A stretch of 64,000 nt of DNA from Micromussa lordhowensis. Taxonomy: Eukaryota; Cnidaria; Anthozoa; Scleractinia; Lobophylliidae. The DNA lies in assembly GCA_964020085.1 (NCBI GenBank), contig OZ026598.1, forward strand, positions 19,343,795 through 19,407,794, given 5' to 3'. A model generated the notes under the pieces. That model worked only from the letters and a program-made list of their open reading frames with translations, ran no database searches and had not been told where the DNA came from. The position numbers were made by a program, and so were the translations under genes. Of the stretch, positions 8,788 through 20,454 are shown piece by piece; position 1 is the first letter of the stretch, and each line of letters begins with the position of its first letter.

Positions 8788-11700
8788 ATGGGCTCAAAGA
8801 TTTGGCTCATTGCAGTTGTTCTGGTAGCTGTTAGCGTCGGTTTGGAAGGTAGGAGATTTCTAATGTAGTCAAATTTTTGAGTCTAGCTACCGTCGACTCC
8901 CTCTAAGACATATACAAACGGGAATGGCCATGAACTTCTGTCCGACTTGTCCGACCAATTGAGGGTCGAGGCAACGTAACATCAATAATTCTGAGCCTGT
9001 CTGAGCCTGTCAAATAAACGTCTGGTTTCAAATGCCCATTGATGGTTTTAAAGCGTCCGTTGTCAGTCTTATAGAGGTTTCCTTTAAGCGGGAGTTGAGT
9101 TTTGTTTTGTGTAGTCAAGTTTTTGAGATTTCTAACTAATAGTATTGTTTTCATTGCCTTTTACAGCCCTCCCAGTTGGAAGAGACGGTATGTAAATTGA
9201 CCATAAAGTTTGTTGAGTCAGTATAACAAAACCGGCTGCAAAAGACCTAATAAAAGTGGCTGACATAATAAACCAGCATACACTATGGTAAACATAATTA
9301 AGCAGGCAGCAAACAGTCAAGAAGAAAAACCTTCCACTGGTAGTTTGCTTTCTTAAGCTAGATTTATCTGAATTGAAAGATGCTGAGGAAAAGTTAAATA
9401 TAATACTCTCAGATTTGATCTCGTGCAACTCTCCATAGGAAACTAAAAGCAAGTTTTAGGAGAGGCTTGAAACTGTTCAAACTGCGAGGTTTTATTTTTC
9501 CAAAAATCTCGTAGAAAGAAACACTTTTGTAAATTCTTTAATATATTATCCAAAGAAACCATCTACATTCTTTGTTTACTGTACTCTTTTCAGATTATCC
9601 GATCGACTTTGGATCAGATGGTTTATTAGATGGTTTAGCTGAAGGGGGTAAGATGTAAAAAATCACTCTTACTGTAATTTACTACTGAAATCAAGTAGCG
9701 TATGAAAGAAGTTACATTTAAGCCCTAAGTTCATGTTTTGACGTCACAGTCTGAGTAGTCGTAGGCTTTAAACCCCTGCGGTTCCTAACCAAACCGGAAG
9801 TAGTTAAATTTCACGTTTTTATTAAAGAGTGGTGAAGAAAAAACGATTACCATTTTTTTTTCATTTCCATGTCAAAGTACATCCAAAATTAGAAAAATTA
9901 TCTTGAGGAATTTTTTAAAATAATTTTATACATGTAATTTTGTATTTCGTTTCTTATTTCTCAGATGGTCTGTACGAGGATAACTATGAAATGGGTAAGA
10001 CAAAGATCGTTCCCTTCCTAAAATTCTTGCGTCTGTCTGTCCTGTTTTTGATTACGAATTTCGTCATAACATTGTCAAAAGAGCTGTGGATCCACGAAGC
10101 GATAGCCGAGTGGATCCACAGACTACTTTGACAATGTTATAACGAAATTCATTGTCAGTAACAGTAATAAATTTAATAACAAATTTTCAATTTTTCTGCT
10201 CTCGCTCGTTGACGCATCGCATAAATTTTAAATTCATATGTCTATCCGCTTATTGACAATGAAAATTAGTCAATGAGCACGCGAGAATTTCTGCAGTTAT
10301 CGTAAAATAATCAAGGGAAGACTGATTAAGCCATACACGTACATTTCTTGATGATGTATGCGTTACCATGTGGGGAAGATCAGCTTATCAGTTTTGTTTC
10401 CTTTTCTGGTCATTCAAGATTATCCTTATGTTGAAGATGGTGATCCTGCTGCTGCTAATGATGATGATGATGATGTTAATGGAAACGAGTTGGGTGAGAA
10501 AGACACACTTAGATAGAAACACTCTAATGACTTCAGGAAAATAAGAAATTTTATACATTTAAGTATAACTCTCGGCGTCCAAAGCGCGTAGCGGGTAATG
10601 CCAACCCAGCTTTGAGAATTAATCGCAGTTTAAAAACTGGATTTACTCTTTGTACAGAAATGTTGTCAATTTATTCCTCCAGCAAACTTTGGTGTGAAAA
10701 CTGTATCTGTACGTCATTTGATATTATCACAACAAGCGTATTTTGACTTGCCGGTCTAGGCAAATTTTGTTTCACGTCCGCTCGCTTTTCTTGAGCAGCC
10801 TTCTAGAATTTGTATTTTGACGCATTTGCTTATTTGCTCTACGAAAGCGTTTTAATGTATTTTTTATCTCGAGCTCATTTTCTTGTTGTTTTTTCTCTTT
10901 TTTTCAGAAATTTTTGATAATGACTCAAAATTCATTTTAATGTACTATTAATGTTCACGTAAAGTAAATCTTTCGCTTTTTAGACACGTTTACATGGCAG
11001 AAAGATGTCAAACTGACATATTCTTATTATTTTCTTTTTTCAGAAGACTCTAGAGGCGCTTTAGATGAGATGGGTAAGATATAAGAAATGTTTTAATCTG
11101 TTATCGCGGGGGTGGACGAGCGCTTCTCGGGGCTGGGGCGGATCTACGGGAGGTGTCGGGAGTTCGGTCGAACCCCCTAAATTAACAAAAAAACGGCACA
11201 TAACAACACGCTGACTTCTCCTGAAAATACCGGAAATCCCATTTACGAGAACCTCAATTTTAAAAATTTTCGAGTGAGGATGCACTAGACCCCCTTTAAA
11301 AAATCGATGTGTTAACTGTCTCTTAGCTCCATTCGATGTTACCATAGAAACCGCATTGCGGTTTTTCCCAGTATTTTTGCCAGCAATTATCAGTTTGGAT
11401 TTATTTTCCATCAGTTAATATGACTAAAAGCTGGGCGATTAACGTAATAACCGAAGCTCAAGTTGTCGGGACAAAGCAATTTAAGAGGAACTTAAAAATT
11501 TTGTTTACTAATATTTGACGTCAAGAAAGGCTGACGCAGAGATGCACAAAAAGTCCCTCTCAGCCTTTTACTTAATAACCTTTTGAAGATATGATTGATC
11601 ATCGCAGGTGAAATTAAAGCCTGAAAAAATTCAGATCAAACGGGATTCGAACGTATAACCTCTGCGATACCGGTGCAGTGTCCTACCAACAGAGTTATCA

Positions 11701-13439
11701 AGCCAACTGGGAGTTTTCGGTTAACAATTATTGCTGGGTTAGCGACAACTGGCTCCCAAACAACCCGGCCCTGTTTAAAACAAGTTAACCTGACATAACA
11801 TGAGCCCATGATCTTATGGAAACCAGCACTTGGTGAGCGGTGAACATCAAAAAGTCACGTAACCTCGACGAACTAAGCCTAGATACAAATATCGCGATAT
11901 TTTTTGAAATATTTAGAAGTTTTTGAGAAATTTAGAGAATGTTGAGAAATTTAGAAAAAAATGTGATATTTAGAGCAATTATCACAAAAAAGATACTTCA
12001 TAAGAACAAAAAAAAAAAGGTTTATATTAAATTTTACGAGTTGTTTTCGTGTTTCCCTGTCTGCACAAGCTATAGTTCAGATTTCAGCTGAAAGAGCTTT
12101 TTCGATGCTTACAACTATGTTTGGTGAACAACAACATGATGCGCTGGAAAATTACATTGAAACTTCTTTGATGCTGCGAGTAAATGATCCGCGCTGATAT
12201 TATTTACATGTAAGTAAGAAGTATGGGGGGACTTATATATTTAAGTTGTTTGACTGATCATTATTATGTTATTAACAACATGCCTAGCTGCACGCAAAAC
12301 TTTGTGTTTGAAATATATAACACTGTCTTTTAACATGTTGTAATTCAATAAACTCTTTAACTGTTTATTGCTGTGTTCTCCTGTGTTCTGGGATCCGTGT
12401 TCTGGCAATTAGCACTTATGGCAAATTGCAATATTTAATTAATAAACAGAAATTGATGAAATCAAGTTGTTTAGATGTTTTTATTTACTTATTATACCTT
12501 AAAATAAACCAGCCCTGCAATATACATCTTTTGCTATTCAAATAATAATGTATTTTTTTTTTGCATTTCTGTAATTGATATAAAGCCAAAAATGGGTCAA
12601 ATTAATATTAGAAAAAAAATGATATTTCTGAGAAATTTAGAAGATTTTTTAAGAAATTTAGACTAAATTCAAAAGAAATTTAGGAATTTTATGAGAATTT
12701 CTAGAAAGAAATTTAGAACATTTTTTGCGATATTTGTATCTAGGCCTACGACGAACCCGCGATATGGTCACGTGACACTGGTCATCTGGTAACTTGTCTC
12801 AAAGAAATACGCTGTAAGCCAAGGCTGGATGTCTGTCAACCTATTAGCTGGAGTATGGTCGCCATCTTGCGCGTTTCCGTCATCGCCGCCGTCGTGCCTA
12901 CGCGCCCAAGAGCAATACCGCTAGCCACGAGGAAATCAATTCAAAGGTTTCCTTTTCTTTCCTTCATGAGTATGGGGCTCCGCCAAGCGGATACTCATAC
13001 TCGTGCTCATACTGATACTCAACGGCTCCCAGAGCTTCGCTATAATCTTGAAGATTGATATACCATGTGGATTGATGTAAGCGGTATTTTGCATTATTTT
13101 CCAGGTCTAGAGGATCCACGTTGGCGTCAGTCACTCAGACTGTCACGACTACGTGATAGGCGCCCACGATCAATACGAACAAAAGGAAAAAAGAATAAAG
13201 CAGGGTCAAGGAAACCGCGAAAAGGAAAAAAGAAAAAAGCAGTGCCAACGAAACGGCCAAAAGGAAAAAAGAAAAAAGCAGTGCCAACGAAACGGCCAAA
13301 AGGAAAAAAGAAAAAAGCAGGCTCAAAGAAACAACCGACAGGAAAACCACCAGCGAAACGGGGTGGTAGGAAATCATCAGGTCGAAAAGGTGGCAAAACA
13401 ACACAGAAACCAGGTTGGAGAGCATGGGTACCAGGATAG
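8788..13439 (+). CDS. Gene A: secreted acidic/basic polyampholyte precursor, paralogue 1
   Basis: Exons read by eye: 8788-8848, 9167-9187, 9594-9647, 9965-9994, 10419-10493, 11044-11073 and 13105-13439 (stop TAG). They join in frame to 201 aa. Every intron is phase 1 with GT..AG ends. Residues 1-20 are a signal peptide (IWLIAVVLVAVSVG core). Residues 21-90 are acidic, with modules such as DGLYEDNYEM and a DDDDD run. Residues 91-201 begin GLEDPRW and are extremely basic, with about four repeats of a 13-residue unit (KGKKKKAVPTKRP) and an RDRRPR site suited to dibasic processing. The protein ends in Gly. A seventh small exon present in B and C survives here only as a fragment (10908 on) without a donor. 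Secretion is well supported. A cationic defence peptide or an extracellular (for example skeletal) matrix role is inference. The family is not recognised. Confidence 0.72.
10056..10150. repeat. Palindromic element in gene A intron 4
   Basis: GAATTTCGTCATAACATTG ... CTGTGGATCCAC faces its inverted copy across about 14 bp. Absent from the same intron of gene B. Confidence 0.75.
10908..10945 (+). pseudogene. Degenerate exon 6 of gene A
   Basis: It follows a good pyrimidine tract and CAG and keeps the TTTGATAATGACTCA core of exon 6 of genes B and C. The ATGG|GTGAG end is replaced and the frame runs to a stop. Because the exon is phase 1-1, skipping it leaves the gene in frame. Confidence 0.65.
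11575..11711 (-). mobile_element. tRNA-derived SINE
   Basis: On the minus strand a tRNA-like head has A-box and B-box-like sequences (box B ACGTTCGAATCCC; upstream TTGATAACTCTGTTGG). It is followed by the short hairpin CTGAATTTTTTCAGGC and an AT-rich tail. It has diverged from a functional tRNA and lies in intron sequence of gene A. Confidence 0.65.
11874..12748. mobile_element. hAT-type non-autonomous element, 875 bp
   Basis: Flanked by an exact 8-bp duplication CGACGAAC (11866-11873 and 12749-12756). The ends are inverted repeats with CCTAGATACAAATATCGC. The 8-bp duplication and the transposase remnant inside identify the hAT superfamily. The interior is AT-rich, with many GAAATTTAGA motifs in both halves. 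Confidence 0.85.
12054..12197 (+). pseudogene. hAT transposase C-terminal dimerisation fragment
   Basis: The frame reads about 47 residues including ISAERAFSMLTTMFGEQ and ending LMLRVNDPR and a stop. It matches the pattern SA-x-ER-x-FS...LRxN of the hAT C-terminal dimerisation region. The upstream catalytic part is deleted. Confidence 0.75.
12790..13035. repeat. Dispersed repeat in gene A intron 7
   Basis: Contains CTGTAAGCCAAGRCTG-like, GGCCGTCGTCG-like, ACGCGCCC..ATGCCGCTAGCC-like and GGGCTCCGC-like segments. The same order recurs at about 14345-14575. A short run of ATACTCATACTCGTGCTCAT lies at its end. Confidence 0.5.
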
Positions 13440-13989
13440 AAAAAAGGCAAAAAAAGTAATTACTGTTATATACTACGTTTCGTACTACATAGAATCGAAA
13501 AGGTCTTAAGCTTCTCATTCAACGCTCAAGACTTGATACGTCGCATACACCAGGGACTTGAACGTTCGCTCTACCACAAATTACTCAGCGATATTGTTAG
13601 TCGAAGCTTACATTATAATTTTTTTTTGTTTGGATGCAGGTTTGATCCAAATACCAACAAGTAACGTATTTCATTTAAATGCTCGTTGCTATCTCATTTT
13701 CTCGAAAAGTGCAATTTTATAGAGACTAATACTATTTCAGTAGAATAGAATAACCAGGAGAAAAACATCTCAAATGTCCTCACGAGTGTCGAATGTCCTC
13801 ACATTCGATACAGTACATATCAAACGTTACATAAATTTTGAAAGGGATTAAATAAGGCGCTGGAAAACATCGCAAAACTCATAAGAATTAGAAGCCACAA
13901 AAAATTTAGTGTCACACGGTAAGTAGCATTTTAATCGCTGACATCCGCGAAGCGTACTTTTTATCTTCAATAAAATTTAATAAACATCT

Positions 13990-14090
13990 TGGTATTTTTT
14001 CACAGGTGGCTACAAAGATATGTGCTCATACAAGTGTTACCCTCTGGACTATGCCGAAAAGAAGTCAACCTTTTATTAGCAAACGGGAAA
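13990..14090 (+). other. Exon 9 of gene A, downstream of the stop (probable 3'UTR exon)
   Basis: After TTTTTTCACAG, a frame reads GYKDMCSYKCYPLDYA and then a stop. The homologous exon in gene C reads GYKDAYLHECYPLEYA. Because exon 8 of A already ends in TAG, this exon would be untranslated in A. Conservation of the frame suggests it was coding in the ancestor. Confidence 0.55.
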
Positions 14091-14177
14091 AAAAACTTTA
14101 AATAATTCAGTCTGTGATTAAAACTCATTAGTGGCAACTGTTAGAGTTTAGTATTTCTTAATGATAAATATTTCCAC

Positions 14178-14183
14178 AATAAA
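14178..14183 (+). terminator. Poly(A) signal of gene A
   Basis: AATAAA about 100 bp beyond exon 9. The corresponding place in gene C has two AATAAA copies; gene B has AATAAG. Confidence 0.5.
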
Positions 14184-14344
14184 AGATGACGCTTTAGAAA
14201 AGAGGCATGGACTGCAACTCTACTTCATCCATCACTAGTCTAATACATTGGGTCAAACTTTCTATATAGTGCAGGGAAACTAGTAAAACTGAGTCTCCTC
14301 CTCTTGTTTTGACAGGTGTCAAAACATGGATATCAATATCAGAG

Positions 14345-14575
14345 ATTTACGCTGTAAACCAAGACTGCATGACTTGGTATTCGCTGGGTTAAAGCTAGGT
14401 TATGGCCGTCGTCGTCGTTTTTCGTCGTCGTAGGACGCACGCGCCCGCGATCCATGCCACTAGCCATGTTGTCCATAAAAAAAAGAGTTGCACTATGCAT
14501 GGGTGTGGTTCTCTTCCTATAGTAAAAGGGCTCCACTTGGGGCCCTTTAGACCGCCGGAGCTCCGCTATATATAA
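14345..14575. repeat. Dispersed repeat between copies 1 and 2
   Basis: Second copy of the family at 12790-13035, with GCCGTCGTCGTCG, ACGCGCCCGCGATCCATGCC and GGAGCTCCGC. No coding potential. Confidence 0.5.
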
Positions 14576-16257
14576 CTTGTATAGTTGTCCCGTCGGAGAA
14601 TCTTTGCACGATATTTTTTAAAGCTCTAGAGAAACCGCAAATGCAAATTTTCTGTTAACAATTATGGCGCACATCCCAACTGGTTGGTAAATCCTCCATA
14701 TTTACAGACCCCACAAACTGCCACCTGTAACCTATCGTAGATCGATGACATGAATGAAATGAATACTTTAGTTTTAAATCAATCGAGGTGACTTCTGAAT
14801 TCTGAATTTAACTTTTTAAACGAACACCCGTATAAAAAAGGCACACATCAGATTGTCCATCGTCTATTTCTTCTCGAAAATATCGAGAATTTTTTCAATA
14901 CTGCTTGATTAGGATCAGCTTTTTTCCTCAGTACGTTTAATAGCCGTCTCGTCTCCATCTGTATTGTTATCTCTTAATTAAAGTGCACGCACACGGTAAC
15001 TCAGTCGCCGCCCCCAACACGTGACCTTGGATAGTGGGACTCGTTTGCATATATCGCCCTTGTTGTATTTTTGCCAAGGCGTAGTTCACGACAAGATGTC
15101 TGCACTGATATGACTCTTAGAAGAGATATTAGAACGGAAACTTGCTTCATGATGAATCAAGTAGTGCAGCATAAATAGAACTCATTAAATGTCTTTGAAT
15201 CCGGCTCTCTCCGCAGTTCAAATATATGATCTTCATTTATTAAAATAAACATCTCTTATCTTCATCACTGTTATGGATTATAAATTTTTTACTCAAATGA
15301 CACACAAAGCCATCAGGGAAATACTTGCGTCAAGCTGAAAAACCAAACAACCTGATCAGGCGTTCCCACGGGGAAAATCACCTTTTTCGAATAATATATT
15401 CTTATCTCGGTTTTCAGTTAGCCATTTAAGAACATCATGCATTAGGAAAAGTGTTGACGTAAATATCTGCATGCTCAGTACAGACGATCAGTCACCTAGA
15501 GAACCAAAGTAAGTTCTTGATGTGTGCAAGTCCGACCGCCCGTTCTGTAACTAATTTGAGCAGAACATTTCAACGAGTATCTGAGGTTTGGGATAACGCA
15601 CACACCTTAAACTTGGAGAAGTGTCTTCTGTGTAGTTATCTTTTAATTTATAATGTCGCAATTTCTTGACTCTCTGTGATGAATGGTTTTTGATTTCTTT
15701 TTTTTTTTTTATGGCGTGAATGTGGAAAACGTATATTGTCGTTCTTTGGCTTCCTGAAGTATTCAGTGGAAATAGCATAGCTAAACATAGGCCTGGTATG
15801 TTTGATGTCACTTAGTATCTGTTCTAGTCTTCCCACAATATACGATTAGTGGACCTTGAAACCTAAGAAAGCTGGCGAAGATGCGTTATCGAGGTATCAC
15901 CAACTTAAGGCCAACTTTGATGGTGTAATATTTAACTCTTGCCAGCGAGGAAATGCCGTCAGTAGTTGATTGTGTCCACCGTGAGTATAAAGGGCATGAT
16001 ACAAGAAGACCAGTTGCCTTGACGAATGACTCTGTTTTTAAATTATTGTTTCCGAGAAGGATGAAAACAACGAGAAAACTCTCAACAAACTTACAACAAA
16101 TGATTCTCAGTGGTTAACGCAAGTTATTGTAGGATCGTTGTCAAGTTCATTACACCTATTATTAGTTACAACAACGACACTGACAACAACAAAATTGAGA
16201 TGACGAAAATGCCTGAGAGTCCTCAGTGCCAATGCACTAATATCTGGCAAAGATAAT

Positions 16258-16482
16258 TGACGTCTGATATTAATTGCTTATAATATTAGGAGCGCGGAAA
16301 ATCTCCTTCTAAGCCGGATTATCAGCGTAATTCGGGTGTCCGTAAACACATCAAAATTAATATTTCCTTATCGAAAGGCGGTTCTGGGATATTTGACTTC
16401 TGATTTGCGTTAAAAGCGTATAAATGCGAACTCATCCAGGCATCTATCGCATTTGGAGCCCAGCTGCTCGTCTCCTCGAGTC
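16258..16482 (+). promoter_or_regulatory. Proximal promoter of gene B
   Basis: TATAAAT at 16419-16425, 58 bp before the ATG. The upstream block is shared with genes A and C but lacks the internal duplication seen in A. Confidence 0.7.
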
Positions 16483-19400
16483 ATGGATTCAAGGATTTGG
16501 CTCATTGCAGTTGTATTGCTAGCTGTTAGCGTCGGTTTGGAAGGTAGGAGATTTCTATTGCACTAAAGTTTTAGAGTTTTACCACAGTCAACTCTTACCT
16601 TGACACTCTTTCCAAGACGTACGCTATCGCCACTTCCAGCCTATACTAGGTCGAGGTAACGTGAGATAATTAAGCTGTGAACCTATTCACAATGATCACA
16701 CTTCTGTCAAATAAACGTCTAGTTTGAAATGTTAAACCGTTGGCGGTCTCAAATCGTCCGTTGTCAGTGTTATAGAGGTGTCCTTTAAGAGAGAATTAAC
16801 TTTTGTTTTTTGTGTAGTCAAGTGTTTAGAGTTTTTTTCAGATTTCTAACTAAAAGTCTGATTCCTCTGCATTTTTACAGCATTCCCAGTTGCAATAGAC
16901 GGTAAGTAAGTCAGCATAAAGTTTGTTGTCAATCAATATAATAAAAAAAAACTGCAAAAGAGCTAATTAATAAAAGTGGCTGATATAATAAACCAGCACT
17001 GATGCACTATGGTAAAGGTAATTCAGCGCCAGCAGTCAAGAAGGTTAACCTTCCATTGGTAGATGACATTCTTAAGAAAGATTAAGCTGAGCCGAAAGAT
17101 TCTGAGGAAAAGCTTAAGTCAAGTATGATTCTCTCGTGTTCGTTTTCTTTGAACGCTTCATAAGAAAATAAAGGTAAGTTTAGGAGTGGCTTGAAACTGA
17201 TCAGATGAAGGTTTTATTGAACTCGGACTCACTTTTAATGCGATGTTTCACCTTTCCCAAAATCGCGTAGAAAGAAATCATCTACATTCTTTTGTTCCTA
17301 CACTTTTTCAGGCGATCCGATCGACTTTGAATCAGATGATTTATTAGATGATTTAGCTGAAAGGGGTAAGATGGAAAAATCATTCTTACTATGATTTACT
17401 GTTTTAGTCAAGTAGCGTATCAAAGAAGCTACTTTAAGCCCTAAATTCATGTGTTGACGTCACAGCCTGACTTTTCCCCGGTCCTAGTCCCTGCGGTTTC
17501 TAAACAAACCGGAAGTCAAACTTGACGTTTTAATGGGGGTAAAGAGTGGTGAAGAAAAAAAGGATAGCCATGTTTGTTTTCCCATTTTCATATCATTCCT
17601 AACAGCGAATAGTAAATGCAGCCCAACTGCTTTTAAACAAAACACAAAACTAATTAGGATGATTTTTTTTTAATGATTTGGTTGGATCAGATGTAATTTT
17701 GTATTTCGTTTCTTATTTCTTAGATGGCCTGAATGAAAATCACTATGAAATGGGTAAGAAGAGGATCGCTGACTGATTCAGTGATATAGAAACATTTACG
17801 GTAATGAAGGGAAGATTAACTTAAGTCATACACGTACATTTCATGATGATGGACGAGTTACCATGCAGAGAAGATCAACTTATGAGTTGTGTTTCATTTT
17901 CTGATCATCCAAGATTATCCTGATGTTGAAGATGATGATGATGATGCTTATGATGATGATGATGATGATGATATTAATGGAAACGAGTTGGGTGAGAAAC
18001 ACCTGTTTTAGTGACACCTTGAATAAACACTCGAATGACTTCAGAACAACAAGAAACTTTATACATTTTTGTTTAAGTATCAACGTCCACAGAGGGTGGA
18101 AATCGTTGACGGCCAAACCAACCTTCCGGTGAGCAAACTTTGATGGGAAAATTATTTCTCTACGTCCTTTGTTATTACAACAACTTTTTTTCTTCAACTT
18201 TCCCGTCAACACTGGAAAATTATTCCTCTACGTCATTCGTTACTACCACAAGCTTTTGTCTCACTTTCCCGTCAAATGCAAGCCAAATTTTGTTTATTCT
18301 AGTTCATCTTGAGCAGTCTTGCAGAATTAGCACTTTTTCGCCTTTACTTACTTGCTTTACGTGAACGTTTTAACGAACGATTATCTGGAGCGCATTTTCT
18401 TTTTTTCTTAACGTTTAATTTTCAGAGAATTTGTATGATGACTCAGGAATGGGTGAGATAAGTTTTTAATGTTAACATAAAATAGATAGATACGTTTGTA
18501 TATGAGAATAATTTGAAACTGACATATTCTTACCATTTTCCTTTCTCAGAGGACTATCAAGGTGCTTTAGACGACATGGGTGAGATAAAGGAATTTTTTT
18601 TTCATTTTTTGCGCCCTGGTTGACGAACACTTCGGCTTTTAATGAGAAGTGTCTAATTTCCCACCCAGTCTCCCTTGTAAATATGCCACGTCCGAAGGTC
18701 AAGCTGTCGAGTGTCGAGACTAGAACAACGTAGAGGAACTTGAAATTTTAACAACTAGCATATGCCTTCAATGAAGGCTGACGCAGAGGTTATAAAAGAA
18801 AAAGATCCCGGTCAACTTTACTTGTAATATCCTTTCCTTTCGTAAATAAATAAAAATATCCAAGAGCTGCTGAATGAAATTGGGGATTCGCCTAACCCTA
18901 ACCCTGACCCTGAGCTCTTTGATATGAATGATAAGGTTTTACGTTCCTTAGTCGTAATTTTAAAGTAACCACAGCAACTTTAATTCATAGGCCAATTGTT
19001 TTAAAGGATAACCTTTAAGCATTAAAATGCAAGGGGCTCCCTGGGTAGACTTAGAAAGAACTGTTTCTCGTTATATTTAATTTATTTTCAAACTTGTAAC
19101 ATCATGTTACATACTACCTCCATCAACTGGTGTGTTACAGCTGCAAACTCGGTTCAATAACCAATCAAAAATAAATTGTTAATCGATAATCAAAAAATAG
19201 GAGGGATATCTCCATTTGTTGTATTTGCAGATGTGATATTAAAGGCTAATTAAAGAAATCGTAAAGACTAAACAAACCAAAAAATGTAAAACATATTTGA
19301 AAAGTGAGTCGCCATTATTCTTCTAAAAGCAGCCAACCTCGTGCCGTGATGCAACTTAGATTCTTAATAACTAAATAACAATATAATCTCGAAGATTGAT

Positions 19401-20189
19401 TGAAAATACCATGTGGATTGGTAACCAGTGTTTAAGCGGTATTTTGCATTACTTTCCAGGTCTAGAGGACCCACGTTGGGGTCAGTCACTCAGTCAGTCA
19501 CGACCACGTGATAGGCGCCCACGATCACCACGACCAAAACAAAAAAAGAAAAAAGCAGGGTCAAAGAAACGGCCAAAAGGAAAACGACCAGGGAAACGGG
19601 GTGGTAAGAAATCATCAAATCGAAAAGGTGGCAAGAAGACACGGAAACGATATGGGAGACCCCCACGAAAATCGGGCAATAAAAAGGGAAAAGGTAATTA
19701 CCGTTATATATCACGTTCGAAGTTACATAGAAGTGAAAAGGTCTTACGATTCTGACCTCATTCAATGCTGAAATGAAAACTTTATACTTCACATGCATCA
19801 GGGATTTATAAGCTTGCTGTACCACGTACTTAACCTATTTTCCTGGATCAAAGTTTGATCCAAATACCAGCATGTAACGAGTCTTATTCAAGAGTTCGTT
19901 ATCATCTTATGATCTCGAAAAATGAAATTATATACAGGCTAATACTATTTCAGTAATAGATTAATGGAAAGGAACATATCTCAACTAACCTCAGGAGATA
20001 TGTTCGGACAGATCAAACACTGCTTTGTTGTAATCTACAGTATGCACAGAATGTACATACATCAATAATATCTCCAGAGCATTCATTAAATATGATAAAT
20101 TTACCAAAGTAGCATTACAACCGCTTGCACCTGCTAAGCGTATTTGTTATCTTGAATTACATATTGATATTTTTTCCACAGGTGGTTAA
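16483..20189 (+). CDS. Gene B: secreted acidic/basic polyampholyte precursor, paralogue 2
   Basis: Exons 16483-16543, 16881-16901, 17312-17365, 17724-17753, 17914-17991, 18426-18452, 18550-18579, 19460-19693 and 20182-20189 join in frame to 180 aa. All introns are phase 1. The signal peptide is nearly that of gene A. Residues 28-100 are acidic, with the strongest Asp run of the family in exon 5 (a DDDDD run, then DDDDDDD). Residues 101-178 are the basic domain (GLEDPRWGQS, then KKKKAGSKKRPKGK). This copy has all eight upstream exons and its basic exon splices in frame to exon 9, where TAA appears after GG. The matching codon in gene C is TAC, so a single change seems to have removed the Tyr/Cys tail. 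It may be the copy closest to the ancestral structure. Function unknown. Confidence 0.72.
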
Positions 20190-20320
20190 AAAGACGCGCG
20201 GTTACAAGAGTGTCACCCCCCTGGACTATGCCATGGATAAAAAAAAACAAAACAACAACAACAAAAAAACAAAACAAAAAAGTCACCCCTTTATCAGTGA
20301 ACGGAAAGCAACTAAATGAT
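20190..20320 (+). other. Former coding part of gene B exon 9
   Basis: Downstream of the TAA the sequence still resembles exon 9 of gene C (AAAGACGCG..TTACA.GAGTG). It then degenerates into A-rich DNA (20235-20280), so any translation here would be out of register. Confidence 0.5.
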
Positions 20321-20454
20321 AAAATTTGGAATTAAAATTGAGTGATGGCAATTGTTCAGTAGAGTTTAGTCTTTCTCAATGATATAAATTTCAACAATAA
20401 GAAAGACTACGCTTTAGAAAAGAGGCATGAACAGCAGCTCTACTTCACCAGTTC

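Larger units (their letters stand above)
4992..14250 (+). repeat. Segmental copy 1 of a triplicated unit
   Basis: Its upstream flank (for example ACGACAAGATGTCTGCACTG near 5190), the gene, and its 3' flank (AAAAGAGGCATG near 14200) recur in order at about 14.9-20.45 kb and 24.2-32.9 kb. Start codons lie at 8788, 16483 and 26540. Unit sizes differ because different mobile elements have inserted. Confidence 0.8.
14900..20450 (+). repeat. Segmental copy 2 of the triplicated unit
   Basis: The least invaded copy: flank, gene B and 3' flank in the same order as copy 1. It still carries the dispersed repeat near 15.46-15.64 kb that all three copies have, so that repeat predates the duplication. Confidence 0.8.

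Noticed and set aside
11640..11711. Functional tRNA gene on the minus strand
   Set aside because: Box B-like sequence is present, but the acceptor and anticodon arms do not fold and a SINE-type tail follows.
13127..13518. ORFs of 107-127 aa overlapping the basic exon of gene A, some Phe-rich and membrane-like
   Set aside because: Shadows of the Lys-codon repeats (AAA/AAG read as TTT/CTT on the other strand). The same happens at 19490-19825 and 31878-32144.
17880..18212. 110-aa minus-strand ORF with poly-Ile
   Set aside because: Antisense of the GAT-repeat Asp exon of gene B.
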